A program made the position numbers and the translations under genes. From Atopobiaceae bacterium (GTDB lineage Bacteria > Actinomycetota > Coriobacteriia > Coriobacteriales > Atopobiaceae): 64,000 nucleotides of DNA. Shown here in pieces: positions 56,901-64,000 of the stretch (position 1 is the stretch's first letter; every line of letters starts with the position of its first letter). Location: assembly GCA_017533825.1 (NCBI GenBank), contig JAFWIE010000052.1, positions 1 through 64,000 on the forward strand. The letters are read 5' to 3'. The notes beneath the pieces were generated by a model. It was not told where the DNA came from. It saw nothing but the letters and a program-made list of their open reading frames with translations, and ran no database searches.

Positions 56901-58207
56901 ATGATGCCGCCCTCGCTGCTGCGGTAGCCACCTTGCAGTCGGGGTTCTCGAAGTACTTGTCGGAAACCCTCGGCGACTCGTCGAGCTTAGGTGACATCGG
57001 TCAGCTGGTGCAGGGCTACCTTGCGACTGAGCAGGCGCGACACGCGCTGGAAAGCTTGGGGCAGGCTGTGAGCATCTCCGAGAAGGACTTGGAGCTGGTA
57101 GCCAAGCGGCTTCAGGAGCAGGTGAGCGCTCCTTCGGCTGAGAGCATCTGGGATTCCCTGGACGAGGGAACGCGCAAGAAGCTCGGGGAGACTGCCCAGC
57201 AGGCACTGGGCCAGCTTGCTGGCCAGCTTGCCGACCAAGTTGGGGGCCAGCTCGGCGGGCAGCTTGCACAACAGTTGGCCGTTCGCGTCGGTGAGGTGCT
57301 CTCGTCATCGCTCGCAACGACGCTGGAGACGTACTTCGCGCAAGTCATGCAGACATACCTCACGAAGGTGATGACGGCACTGCAGGAGACCCTTGCCAAC
57401 TCGATGGGCTCCGCCATGCAGAGTGGTATGGAGGAGGTCATGCGGCGTGCCATGGAGAGCATGGGCGAGAACATGGCAAACGCGATCAGCATCAACAAGG
57501 ACGCCTTTGCGGGGGCGTTCGACCTCAGCATGAGCGAGAAGCAACTCGGGGAACTGCTTCAGGCGCTCATGAGCACCGAGCGTGCGACCTATAGCGGCAA
57601 CCTCGCGAAGATGGGATACGCCGATCCCAAGGCCCCCTCCGAGATAGACATCTACCCGCGCGTCTTTGAGTCCAGGGCGGAGGTCATCAGCATCTTGGAC
57701 GGCTACAACGAGCGTGCCGTCGCGCAGGGCGAGGAGGACAAGAAGATCACCTACACCGATATCGTGGGCGCGCTAATGACGTCGGTCACCGACATCGTCA
57801 ACATGATCAGTTACGTGCTGATAGCCTTTGTCGCAATCTCACTGATTGTGAGCTCCATCATGATTGGGGTAATCACCTACATCAGCGTCCTCGAGCGTCG
57901 CAAGGAGATCGGCATCTTGCGTTCCATCGGCGCGAGTAAGGGCGACGTAAGCCGCGTGTTTAACGCCGAGACCGTCATCGAGGGGTTGGTTTCGGGTCTG
58001 ATGGGTGTTACGATAACGGCGCTCGCATGCATACCCGCAAACGCCATCGTGGAGGCGAACTTCGACGTGGAACGCGTGGCGCGCCTACCTGTTGCGGCGG
58101 CGGCGATTCTGGTGGGTGTGAGTGTGCTCCTCTCGTTTGTCGCAGGCCTGCTGCCTGCACGCAAGGCGGCGAAGGCCGATCCCGTCGAGGCGCTCCGTAG
58201 CGAGTGA
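53972..58207 (+). CDS. Fused ABC transporter (ATPase-permease) with large DLS-repeat extracellular region
   Basis: A 1411-residue MacB/LolD-type fusion. Residues 1-235 are the ATPase: Walker A GPSGSGKTT (38-46), LSGGQMQR signature, Walker B ILLADEPTGALDS. A first membrane helix lies at about 262-290, and three more at about 1275-1410 with the FtsX/MacB core ERRKEIGILRSIGAS and a PARKAAKADPVEALRS end. Between them are nearly 1000 extracellular residues: a mixed region, then a tract of DLS-x-(I/L) repeats (nt 55883-56190), a helical segment (56191-56610), a second DLS tract (56613-56800) and a second, related helical segment to about nt 57230, then further helices. MacB-type extracellular domains are usually about 200 residues. 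It likely moves lipoproteins, peptides or drugs, or does mechanical work on the envelope. GGGAGG lies 6 nt before ATG 53972. Confidence 0.9.
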   Translation: MLQLEHVCKSYVTSSFTQVALDDVSLAFRDNEFVSILGPSGSGKTTMLNVIGGLDHFDSGDLIIDGISTREYKDRDWDAYRNNRIGFVFQSYNLIPHQTILANVELALTLSGVSAAERRERARQALVEVGLGDHVDKRPSQLSGGQMQRVAIARALINDPEILLADEPTGALDSCTSVQVMDLLREVADDRLVIMVTHNPELAQQYSTRIVELADGRICADSDPFVPMPEDLRDAKPPRRTSMSFLTALALSFNNLMTKKGRTLMTAFAGSIGIIGIAAILALANGVNAYIHEVEEETLSVYPLQITSSGFDMTSMIADVQGQRDELKSEEAKNPNTVIESRMVGTMFGSVGKNDLASLKEYLDKDGGGINGYVQDIEYLYSVTPQIFLHDKGKKPVQVNPDTTFESLGFGGSSMMSSGFSTNVFSQMPADLSLVEDQFEIRKGRWPEAYDELVLVLSPQGTMSDFMSYAMGLREHKELEEMVQTFAKGESVEPPDDELSFSLDELMSTTFKVVPAYRFYEHDDEYDVWTKKTDDGEFVKGLMKKAPTLKVVGVVQRREDVDATTISMGIYYTPELTQWLMEQAAQSQIVKEQRAHQDTNVLSGKSFDDETAQANKDLDFSSLFSVDEDQIAKAFKFDESALDLSSLDLSGLENAFDPSMMANGLDLSAIDFSADDLQGLDMSQLDLASSLPSLADFGDFGLDPSSLDLSRIDLSRLDFSGVDLSPLLSPELLNAMAPDLSAVDLNALIAGITPTVDQEAIAKAAASLQAGFAEYVAQNALGSTDAQALANALASYLATDEANQALQSVLGSVTISDADRALVETRLREQLANAVAPNALESLDPQTRALLDAQIGAVVDQVAQEVASQVGAQIQEQMRQRLSEIDLSTIDPSTLVPGTNDGEAADTQEVQLPPELREALVPDLSQIDLSQIDLSGIDLSGIDLSVLFSPEVMAALRPNVSAIDAAALFEGVTPSVDDAALAAAVATLQSGFSKYLSETLGDSSSLGDIGQLVQGYLATEQARHALESLGQAVSISEKDLELVAKRLQEQVSAPSAESIWDSLDEGTRKKLGETAQQALGQLAGQLADQVGGQLGGQLAQQLAVRVGEVLSSSLATTLETYFAQVMQTYLTKVMTALQETLANSMGSAMQSGMEEVMRRAMESMGENMANAISINKDAFAGAFDLSMSEKQLGELLQALMSTERATYSGNLAKMGYADPKAPSEIDIYPRVFESRAEVISILDGYNERAVAQGEEDKKITYTDIVGALMTSVTDIVNMISYVLIAFVAISLIVSSIMIGVITYISVLERRKEIGILRSIGASKGDVSRVFNAETVIEGLVSGLMGVTITALACIPANAIVEANFDVERVARLPVAAAAILVGVSVLLSFVAGLLPARKAAKADPVEALRSE

Positions 58208-58227
58208 TGGTCCAAGGCACTCTGGAA

Positions 58228-58256
58228 GGCACATTGGTACCTGGTACCAATGTGCC
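58228..58256. promoter_or_regulatory. Perfect 29-bp palindrome upstream of the MATE gene
   Basis: GGCACATTGGTACC (58228-58241), T, GGTACCAATGTGCC (58243-58256): the arms are exact reverse complements around one base, 35 nt before the MATE start codon. The one-base centre suits a dimeric repressor site better than a hairpin, though a terminator after the ABC gene is possible; no T-tract follows. Confidence 0.5.
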
Positions 58257-58291
58257 ATGCTGGCGTGCCGCCGCACACAGAAGGAATCGAC

Positions 58292-59647
58292 ATGGCAACT
58301 GATTCAGAAGTGCTCTTCTCGTCGACGCCGCCCGTACGTCTTTTCCTCACGGCGGCGGTGCCCGGTGCGGTTGGGATGCTCGTCTCGTCGCTGTATTCGG
58401 TTTTGGACGGCATCTTTGTCGGACAGTTCGTGGGCGAGACGGCCTTTGCGGCTATCAACCTCGCCATGCCCTTCGTCATTGTGAATTTCGCCTTTGGCGA
58501 CCTCATCGGTGTGGGGTCGTCCGTGCCCATCTCCATCGCACATGGCAGGGGAGAGCGCGAGAAGGCCAACAACATCTTCACCTGCGCATGCCTGCTGAAC
58601 GTGGGGACGGGGCTTGCGTGCGGGTTGTTCTTCCTCCTCGCCGCGCCTGCCATCATGGCTGCGATGGGCGCGACCGGCGAGCTCGCTCGCCAAGCGACCG
58701 TCTACCTGCGCGTCTACTCCGCCTTTCTGCCCATCACCTCCATCGGGTTTGCTGCAGACAACTACCTGCGTATCTGCGGCCGCATCCGGCGTAGCATGCT
58801 GGCCAACGTGCTGCTGGCCGTCTCGGGCGCGGTCATAGAGTATGTGCTCCTTGGCATCTGCGGTCTGGGGGTCGGGGCGGCGGCCCTCTCGTTCTGCGTT
58901 GCTATCGTGCTGTGTGTGGCGGTGTCGCTGTGGCCGTTCTTTCGGGGTGGCATGGACCTGGAGTTCGTGCAGCCGCACTTCTCGGCGCATGTCATCCGCG
59001 AGATCGTCTCGGACGGAATCCCCGCGTTCTTGGAGAACGTCGCTGGGCGCATCACCTCGGTTGTCCTTAACGTCGCACTCCTCTCGCTCGGTGGTGAGGA
59101 TGCCGTCTCGGTGTATGGCGTGCTCATGTTCACCGACGGCGTGGTGGTGCCCCTCATCTATGGTACGGTCGACTCGCTTCAGCCTGCCGTGGGATTCAAC
59201 TGGGGGGCAAAGAACCTCGATCGCGTGAGGGCGTTGGAGCGGTGCTGCTTTGTGGCAACGGCGCTCATCTCGGCTGCCTACCTCGCGGTTGCGCAGCTCT
59301 TCCCCGCACAGATTGTGCTCGTCTTCATGCCGGGCGCTGAGCAGGGATTGCTCGAGGAGGGGGTGTTTGCCCTGCGACTCTTCAGCCTCTCCTTCGTGGT
59401 GCGGTGGCTGCCGTTTGCCACACAGGCGTACATGGTGGCCGTCGGTCAGTCCCGCCTTGCCTCCATCGTCACCGTGGTGCAGTCGCTGGTCACACCCGTT
59501 GTGGCTCTCGTTGCGCTCTGGCCGCTAGGGCTTTTGGGCCTATGGCTTAACATGCCGGTGGCGGCCTTGCTCTCGGCGGTCCTCGCGGCCGGGGTTCTCG
59601 TGCTCTTCCGTCGTACGGTGAACGAGCGGATGGAGGCGCGAGCGTAG
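58292..59647 (+). CDS. MATE-family multidrug/metabolite exporter
   Basis: A 451-residue, 12-helix cation-coupled antiporter. It begins with FSSTPPVRLFLTAAVPGAVGMLVSSLYSVLDGIFVG and has the family GEXAXAAINLAMPF and GVGSSVPIS patterns and the second-half motif ENVAGRITSVVLNVALL; DINF/MepA-like. The open frame extends to 58250, inside the palindrome, but AAGGA 7 nt before ATG 58292 sets the start. It follows the ABC transporter by 84 nt, separated by the palindrome. Substrate unknown; drug or dye export is a family inference. Confidence 0.88.
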   Translation: MATDSEVLFSSTPPVRLFLTAAVPGAVGMLVSSLYSVLDGIFVGQFVGETAFAAINLAMPFVIVNFAFGDLIGVGSSVPISIAHGRGEREKANNIFTCACLLNVGTGLACGLFFLLAAPAIMAAMGATGELARQATVYLRVYSAFLPITSIGFAADNYLRICGRIRRSMLANVLLAVSGAVIEYVLLGICGLGVGAAALSFCVAIVLCVAVSLWPFFRGGMDLEFVQPHFSAHVIREIVSDGIPAFLENVAGRITSVVLNVALLSLGGEDAVSVYGVLMFTDGVVVPLIYGTVDSLQPAVGFNWGAKNLDRVRALERCCFVATALISAAYLAVAQLFPAQIVLVFMPGAEQGLLEEGVFALRLFSLSFVVRWLPFATQAYMVAVGQSRLASIVTVVQSLVTPVVALVALWPLGLLGLWLNMPVAALLSAVLAAGVLVLFRRTVNERMEARA

Positions 59648-59669
59648 CCGCGCCGCGAGGCGCCTGTGA

Positions 59670-60992
59670 CTACGAGAGGTTGGCGTACGCCTCTCCCATG
59701 AGTACGTGCTCGTATCCACCCGAACCGTTCTCTGCGGCGAGGTAGTCTACGTTCACGCCCTTCTGGAAGAGCATGCAGATGTCGCTGCCGCCGAAGAGGA
59801 AGTATCCCAGGGGGTCACCCTTCTGCACCTCGGCGCCTACCTGCACGGTGTCTTCGAAGTTGCAAGAGCAAATCTGGCTCATGCCGATGGGGAGCACGGC
59901 AACGAGTCCGTAATCGTGGGTGTCGATGACCACGAGGTCGCGCGTCTCGATCATCTGCCAACCGGGTACGCTGTCCTCCAGGATGTAACGGCCGCTCTCG
60001 GGGTCCCACACGGTGATGCCGCCCGCGGCGTTCGTGCCCTCGATCTTCTGTACCTCCACGACGGTGCCGCTCACGGGGAAGTGGTAGCGATGGTAGTCGT
60101 TCACGTCGAGGAAGGTGTGAGTGAACGTGCCGCCGGCGAAGCCATCCTTATAGGCGCTCTCGGGCCCCAGAAGCTCGCTGGTATTTGCCACGCGCTTGGA
60201 CTTCACCACGACGCCGTCATGCTGCTCAATCGTGCCGTCGTCGTTGATGTGCCATACCCCTTGCGGCGTGGAGTCCGCAGGCGCCACCACTGTGGATTCG
60301 GCTATGGGTCGTGCTGTGCTCGGGTCGACGAGCTTGCGGGAGAACCAGTCGTTGAAGGAGGTCCACACATTGGAGTCGGCATACCAGCCCTTGTCCATGC
60401 CGAAGCGTTCATCGGAGCAGACCATCTTGTAGTACTCGTCATTCCAGCTGTCCGGGGTCGAGAGGTAGGCGCCCCATGCGTCTGCATACTCCTTGCACCA
60501 GCTGGCAATGGGCTCGTGATACTGGAGCGTCGGATAATAGTAGCCCTTGTCTTCGAGCTCCTCGAGCGGCTGGTCTACGAGGAACCAGAAGTAGTCTACC
60601 GATTGGTCGATCTTCCCGTAGAGGGCACCCGACTTGTCAATCACGTTCCATGGTAGGCATGTTGCGGCCCAGTCGCAGAACAGATAGAGGTCATCGATGC
60701 TTTGGACGGGATTGGTCAGCTTGTCGGGATTGACTTGGGCGGCCTTGTCGATGGACTTCTCCATGAGTGCCTTGAGGTCCGGGTCCGCGTCGAGAAGGGC
60801 CATGAGGTCGATTGACATCTGTGAGCGCGCCTGGTTGACAGGTGCCTGTGCTTGTTCCTGCGGTGTCTCCGTTGCTTGGGATGCCTGCTGTTCCTGCTGC
60901 GTCTCCACCGTCTGGGGAGCCTGCTGCACACAGCCGGTTATCAGCAATGCAGAAAGGATTGCGGCCAAAAGGCTCTGTCGGAACAGCTTCAT
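59670..60992 (-). CDS. Lipoprotein with phosphatidylserine decarboxylase-like domain
   Basis: A 440-residue lipoprotein: signal peptide with lipobox ITGC (C21), a Q/E/T linker, an N-terminal helical part with FNDWFSRKLVDPSTARPI (the PSD entry motif FxxFFxRxL...RP) and a PSD core with FLDVNDYHRYHFPVSGTV (conserved Asp and His). The C-terminal LGST self-cleavage site appears as FGGSD, with S403 as the probable pyruvoyl precursor, leaving a 38-residue alpha chain as in true PSDs. True PSDs are cytoplasmic-side membrane enzymes making phosphatidylethanolamine; this one is predicted outside the membrane, so the substrate is uncertain. GGAGG precedes the ATG. It ends 22 nt from the MATE stop, convergent. 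Confidence 0.85.
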   Translation of the reverse strand: MKLFRQSLLAAILSALLITGCVQQAPQTVETQQEQQASQATETPQEQAQAPVNQARSQMSIDLMALLDADPDLKALMEKSIDKAAQVNPDKLTNPVQSIDDLYLFCDWAATCLPWNVIDKSGALYGKIDQSVDYFWFLVDQPLEELEDKGYYYPTLQYHEPIASWCKEYADAWGAYLSTPDSWNDEYYKMVCSDERFGMDKGWYADSNVWTSFNDWFSRKLVDPSTARPIAESTVVAPADSTPQGVWHINDDGTIEQHDGVVVKSKRVANTSELLGPESAYKDGFAGGTFTHTFLDVNDYHRYHFPVSGTVVEVQKIEGTNAAGGITVWDPESGRYILEDSVPGWQMIETRDLVVIDTHDYGLVAVLPIGMSQICSCNFEDTVQVGAEVQKGDPLGYFLFGGSDICMLFQKGVNVDYLAAENGSGGYEHVLMGEAYANLS

Positions 60993-61163
60993 GGGATCCT
61001 CCTCTTTTGGGTTTGCCTGTCCGGACGCGACTTACAAGCTAGTATTGCAAGATGCCACATGCAAATTGCGTGCATTCCCACGGTCGGCAAGAATCACTGG
61101 ATTGATGGGGGTCACCAATCTACCGTCTTGCTCAGCGTGCGATTCTGGTGATTGTGAAGTACC

Positions 61164-62501
61164 ATGGTGGGCATGATGACACAAGACGACATGCGTTACC
61201 TTTGCATCGACCTCAAGAGCTTCTACGCCAGTGTGGAGTGCGTGGACCGCGGGCTTGACCCCCTTACTACGGACCTCGTGGTCGCTGACGCCTCACGCAC
61301 CGAGAAGACCATCTGCCTTGCCGTCTCTCCCTCGCTCAAGGCGAAGGGCGTCCGCAATCGTTGCCGCGTCTTCGAGATACCCCCGCATCTGCGCTATCTC
61401 ATGGCGTCCCCGCGCATGGCGCGCTACATCGAGAAGTCGGCCGAGATCTACGGCATCTACCTCGACTGGGTGAGCAAAGAGGACATCCACGTCTACTCCA
61501 TCGACGAGGCGTTCATCGATGTAGGGCCCTACCTGCGCATGTATGGCAAGAGCGCACGCGAGCTGGGAGAGGCCATGCGGGCGGACGTCGTGGCGAGGAC
61601 GGGCATCCCGGCCACTTGCGGCCTCGGCACCAATTTGTACCTCGCGAAGGTCGCGCTCGACATCACGGCCAAGCACAGTCCCGACTTCTTTGGCGTGCTC
61701 GACGAGCATACGTACCGGCAGACGCTATGGAATCATCAGCCGCTCACGGACTTCTGGCGTGTGGGGCCAGGTATCGCTCGAAGGCTGCGCTCGATGGGCA
61801 TCCACACCATGGGACAGCTCGCCCTCGCGCCCGCGGACCCGATCTTTGACGAGCTCGGTGTCGATGCGGAGATCCTGCTCGACCACGCGTGGGGTGTCGA
61901 GCCGGTTCAGATGCGCCACATCAAGGCGTACAAACCGCAGACGCACTGCCTTGCCACCGCGCAAGTGCTCAGCCGCGACTACTCCTTCGACGAGGCGCGC
62001 GTGGTGGCGTGGGAGATGGCCGACGCGCTGGCGCTCCAGCTCGTCGAGAAGGGCAAGGCGTCGAGCTCGATTGTGGTGTGGGTTGGCTATGGCCTGACGA
62101 GCGACGAGCGAGCCGCCATGCGCTCCGCTGACGGTGCCTGGTGGCGGGGCTGGCCCTCCGATGGTGGCTCGTATCGGTTTGTGAGCTCGACGAGCTCGCG
62201 TCAACAGATTGTCGAGGGTGCGATGCGGGTCTTCGACGAGCAAGTCGCACGAGACCGGCCGGTGCATCGGCTCAGCGTGACGCTTGACGGCGTGATCGAC
62301 GACGGGGCGGCGGGCGTGCAGCTCGACCTCTTCGCCGACCATGCCGCCCTTGAGCGTGAACGCCGCAGACAGCTTGCGGTGAGCGCCGTCAAGGAGAAGT
62401 TCGGTAAGAACTCGATGCTACGTGCCACCGACCTCCTGCCCGAGGCGACGGCGCGCGAGCGCAACCTGCAGATTGGAGGCCACAAGAGTGGAGAGCAATA
62501 G
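61164..62501 (+). CDS. Y-family DNA polymerase (Pol IV/UmuC-like)
   Basis: A 445-residue translesion polymerase. The catalytic acidic residues are D16 in CIDLKSFYASVE and D114-E115 in YSIDEAFIDV; a helix-hairpin-helix part follows (WRVGPGIARRLRSMGI) and then the little-finger domain. QLDLF at 386-390 matches the beta-clamp binding consensus. It resembles the UvrX/YqjW-like group of Gram-positive bacteria more than classic DinB. Starts at 61164, 61173, 61176 and 61191 are all possible; no ribosome site is strong, and the family sequence starts around 61191 (MRYLCIDLKSF). The small partner gene overlaps its end by 14 nt. No LexA-type box was seen upstream. Confidence 0.9.
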   Translation: MVGMMTQDDMRYLCIDLKSFYASVECVDRGLDPLTTDLVVADASRTEKTICLAVSPSLKAKGVRNRCRVFEIPPHLRYLMASPRMARYIEKSAEIYGIYLDWVSKEDIHVYSIDEAFIDVGPYLRMYGKSARELGEAMRADVVARTGIPATCGLGTNLYLAKVALDITAKHSPDFFGVLDEHTYRQTLWNHQPLTDFWRVGPGIARRLRSMGIHTMGQLALAPADPIFDELGVDAEILLDHAWGVEPVQMRHIKAYKPQTHCLATAQVLSRDYSFDEARVVAWEMADALALQLVEKGKASSSIVVWVGYGLTSDERAAMRSADGAWWRGWPSDGGSYRFVSSTSSRQQIVEGAMRVFDEQVARDRPVHRLSVTLDGVIDDGAAGVQLDLFADHAALERERRRQLAVSAVKEKFGKNSMLRATDLLPEATARERNLQIGGHKSGEQ

Positions 62502-62661
62502 GAGGGACGCTCGGACGCAGGACGCGCAGCGCAGGGCTACGTACGGAGGTCGCCAGCCCATGCCCTTAGAGGAGCGGGCGAAGATCTTCTCGCCATTCGA
62601 CCCGCTCGACGGCTTCCGCGAGGCCTTGCGCGCGAAGGAGCGCGAGCACGAGAGTCACTGA
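62488..62661 (+). CDS. YolD-like small protein paired with the Y-family polymerase
   Basis: A 57-residue protein overlapping the polymerase stop by 14 nt. The stretch PMPLEERAKIFSPFDPLDGF matches the pattern of small proteins found next to Y-family polymerases in Gram-positive bacteria (HMSxxDRAAQFSPFAALTGY), of the YolD kind. The start is GTG 62488 with GGAGG 9 nt upstream. Its role is probably to control or support the polymerase; the mechanism is not known. It is too short and basic for other functional calls. Confidence 0.72.
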   Translation: MESNRRDARTQDAQRRATYGGRQPMPLEERAKIFSPFDPLDGFREALRAKEREHESH

Positions 62662-62706
62662 CTGGTAGCTGCTGTGGGCGAGCAATCGTCACAAAGGGAG
62701 AGAACC

Positions 62707-63867
62707 CTACGAGAGTCCCGCCGTTCGGGCGACGGCCGCAGCGACCACGTCCGCGACGCGACGGTCGAGCGCGGAGGGAATCACATAGTCGGCACGCAGC
62801 TCTTCGTCGGTGACGAGCGACGCGATGGCTCGCGCAGCGGCGACCTCCATCTCCTCGGTGATCCTTGGCGCCCGACTCGCAAGGGCCCCCTTGAAGATGC
62901 CGGGGAAGGCGAGCACGTTGTTCACTTGGTTGGGGTAGTCCGAGCGTCCGGTCGCGACTACGGCAGCGCCCGCTGCCTTCGCCTCCTCGGGCATGATTTC
63001 GGGCGTTGGGTTGGCTTGGGCAAAGACGATGGGCGACTCGGCCATGGACGCAACCATTGAGGACGTGACGAGTCCGGGAGCGCTGACACCAACGAAGACA
63101 TCGGCGCCCCGCATCACATCGGCGAGGCTGCCGCGGCGATGCTCGACGTTGGAGATGCGCGCAAACTGCATCTTTGCGATGTTGAGGTTCTCGCGCCCCT
63201 CGTAGATGGCCCCCTGGCGGTCGCAGCAAATGACGTCGCCGAAGCCCATATGGATGAGGAGCGTTCCGATGGCGATTCCCGCCGCTCCAGCGCCGCTTAT
63301 CACGATGCGCAGCGAGCCCATCGGCTTGCCCACGAAGCGTAGGGCGTTGATGAGACCCGCCGAGGTGACGATGGCCGTGCCGTGCTGATCGTCGTGGAAG
63401 ACGGGGATGTCGCAGAGCTCTTGGAGGCGACGCTCAATCTCGAAGCAGCGGGGAGCGGCGATGTCCTCCAGGTTGATGCCGCCGAAGCTCTTTGAGATGA
63501 GGTGGATGGTGCGAACGGCCTCGTCTATGTCATGTGTGTCGATGCACAAAGGAATGGCATCGACGCCACCGAACTCCTTGAAGAGCAGGCACTTGCCCTC
63601 CATGACGGGCATGCCGGCGGCGGGTCCGATGTCGCCCAGACCGAGCACGGCGGTGCCGTCGGTGATCACGGCGACCAGGTTCGAGCGCCTGGTAAGGTCC
63701 CAGGAGCGCTGATAGTCGGCGGCGATGGCTCGGCACGGCTCGGCGACGCCCGGGGTGTAGAGAAGGGAGAGGTCGTCGGCGGTCTTGCATGCGGCGCGGC
63801 CTGTGATCTCTATCTTGCCGTGCAGGCGTTCATGCAGGGCGAGGCTTCGCTCCTCGGCGCTCATCAT
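62707..63867 (-). CDS. NAD(P)-dependent malic enzyme
   Basis: A 386-residue malic enzyme of the short bacterial type (no phosphotransacetylase extension). It decarboxylates malate to pyruvate. The N-terminal DDLSLLYTPGVAEPC motif has the catalytic Tyr, ITDGTAVLGLGDIG and DDQHGTAIV are the metal and substrate motifs, and VISGAGAAGIAIG with ICCDRQG is the nucleotide fold; the Asp after the second strand suggests NAD rather than NADP. Two ATGs stand in tandem (63867, 63864), with GGAG about 9 nt before the first. It converges on the small polymerase partner gene. The probable fragment of another minus-strand gene lies upstream, so it may be the second gene of an operon. Confidence 0.93.
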   Translation of the reverse strand: MMSAEERSLALHERLHGKIEITGRAACKTADDLSLLYTPGVAEPCRAIAADYQRSWDLTRRSNLVAVITDGTAVLGLGDIGPAAGMPVMEGKCLLFKEFGGVDAIPLCIDTHDIDEAVRTIHLISKSFGGINLEDIAAPRCFEIERRLQELCDIPVFHDDQHGTAIVTSAGLINALRFVGKPMGSLRIVISGAGAAGIAIGTLLIHMGFGDVICCDRQGAIYEGRENLNIAKMQFARISNVEHRRGSLADVMRGADVFVGVSAPGLVTSSMVASMAESPIVFAQANPTPEIMPEEAKAAGAAVVATGRSDYPNQVNNVLAFPGIFKGALASRAPRITEEMEVAAARAIASLVTDEELRADYVIPSALDRRVADVVAAAVARTAGLS

Positions 63868-63967
63868 GTGTTGTCTCCTTCAAGTGATTGGCTGGACTTC
63901 CTGTGGGTCATGCGGGGCGATGGCCGTGGCGGGACGGTTTCCCAACGACTCGGGGTGCGTGCGGGGA

Positions 63968-64000
63968 CTAGACCATCTGCTCGGGATGGAACACCTCGTC
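63968..64000 (-). CDS. Possible C-terminal end of a further minus-strand gene
   Basis: On the minus strand the last 33 bases read DEVFHPEQMV followed by TAG at 63970-63968, with no stop before the window edge. It lies 100 nt upstream of the malic enzyme start, a natural place for an operon partner such as a fumarase subunit, but so short a fragment cannot be identified. Confidence 0.3.
   Translation of the reverse strand, partial: DEVFHPEQMV

Overview
The window is high-GC, densely coded DNA from a monoderm bacterium. A complete type IV pilus assembly set without any outer-membrane secretin (no pilQ/pilP), very large Ig-like surface proteins with ChW or sortase-type ends, lipoproteins, an acyltransferase of peptidoglycan O-acetyltransferase type, LarB/LarC and lactate permease together point to an anaerobic gut or oral actinobacterium of the class Coriobacteriia (Olsenella/Atopobium-like). 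The class is an inference from gene content; the genus is not resolved. No rRNA, tRNA, CRISPR array, insertion sequence or prophage was recognised.

Layout. 1-4563: the 3' part of a large YDG/MBG-repeat surface protein with ChW repeats. 4.7-13.1 kb: housekeeping and small clusters: serC (minus), a membrane protein resembling the DUF4012 N-terminus, a cytoplasmic GH13 alpha-amylase followed 10 nt later by pyrE, then a SixA-like phosphatase, a nucleoid-associated protein and a membrane transglutaminase, and a PAP2 phosphatase (minus). 13.2-18.0 kb: pilB, pilT, pilC and one prepilin gene. 18.4-36.3 kb: a single 5965-codon adhesin gene with 22 consecutive pilin-type isopeptide domains plus SpaA, Cna-B and D2-type domains. 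36.4-37.9 kb: a NYN/LOTUS RNase-like protein (minus) and a tiny membrane protein. 37.9-41.2 kb: the rest of the pilus set (prepilin peptidase, pilM, pilN, pilO), then a nested palindromic repeat. 41.6-45.3 kb: a coiled-coil CHAP hydrolase and larB-larC. 45.3-51.1 kb: zinc-ribbon protein, C69 dipeptidase, lipoprotein, DAHP synthase with a possible leader peptide, and lactate permease. 51.4-64 kb: acyltransferase-SGNH protein, an unusual fused ABC transporter with solenoid-like DLS repeats, MATE exporter, a secreted phosphatidylserine-decarboxylase-like lipoprotein, a Y-family polymerase with its small YolD-like partner, and malic enzyme, with the probable end of another minus-strand gene at the edge.

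How the genes work together. PilB, PilT, PilC, prepilin, PilD and PilMNO form a machine able to extend and retract pili. It is split in two by the giant adhesin gene, so two surface-attachment systems share one locus. Serine (SerC), pyrimidine (PyrE) and aromatic (DAHP synthase) synthesis, lactate uptake (LctP), LarB/LarC cofactor synthesis for lactate racemase, and malic enzyme outline a lactate/malate-using metabolism. The strongest candidates for new biology are the giant adhesin inside the pilus locus and the ABC transporter whose extracellular part carries two copies of a DLS-repeat plus helical module.
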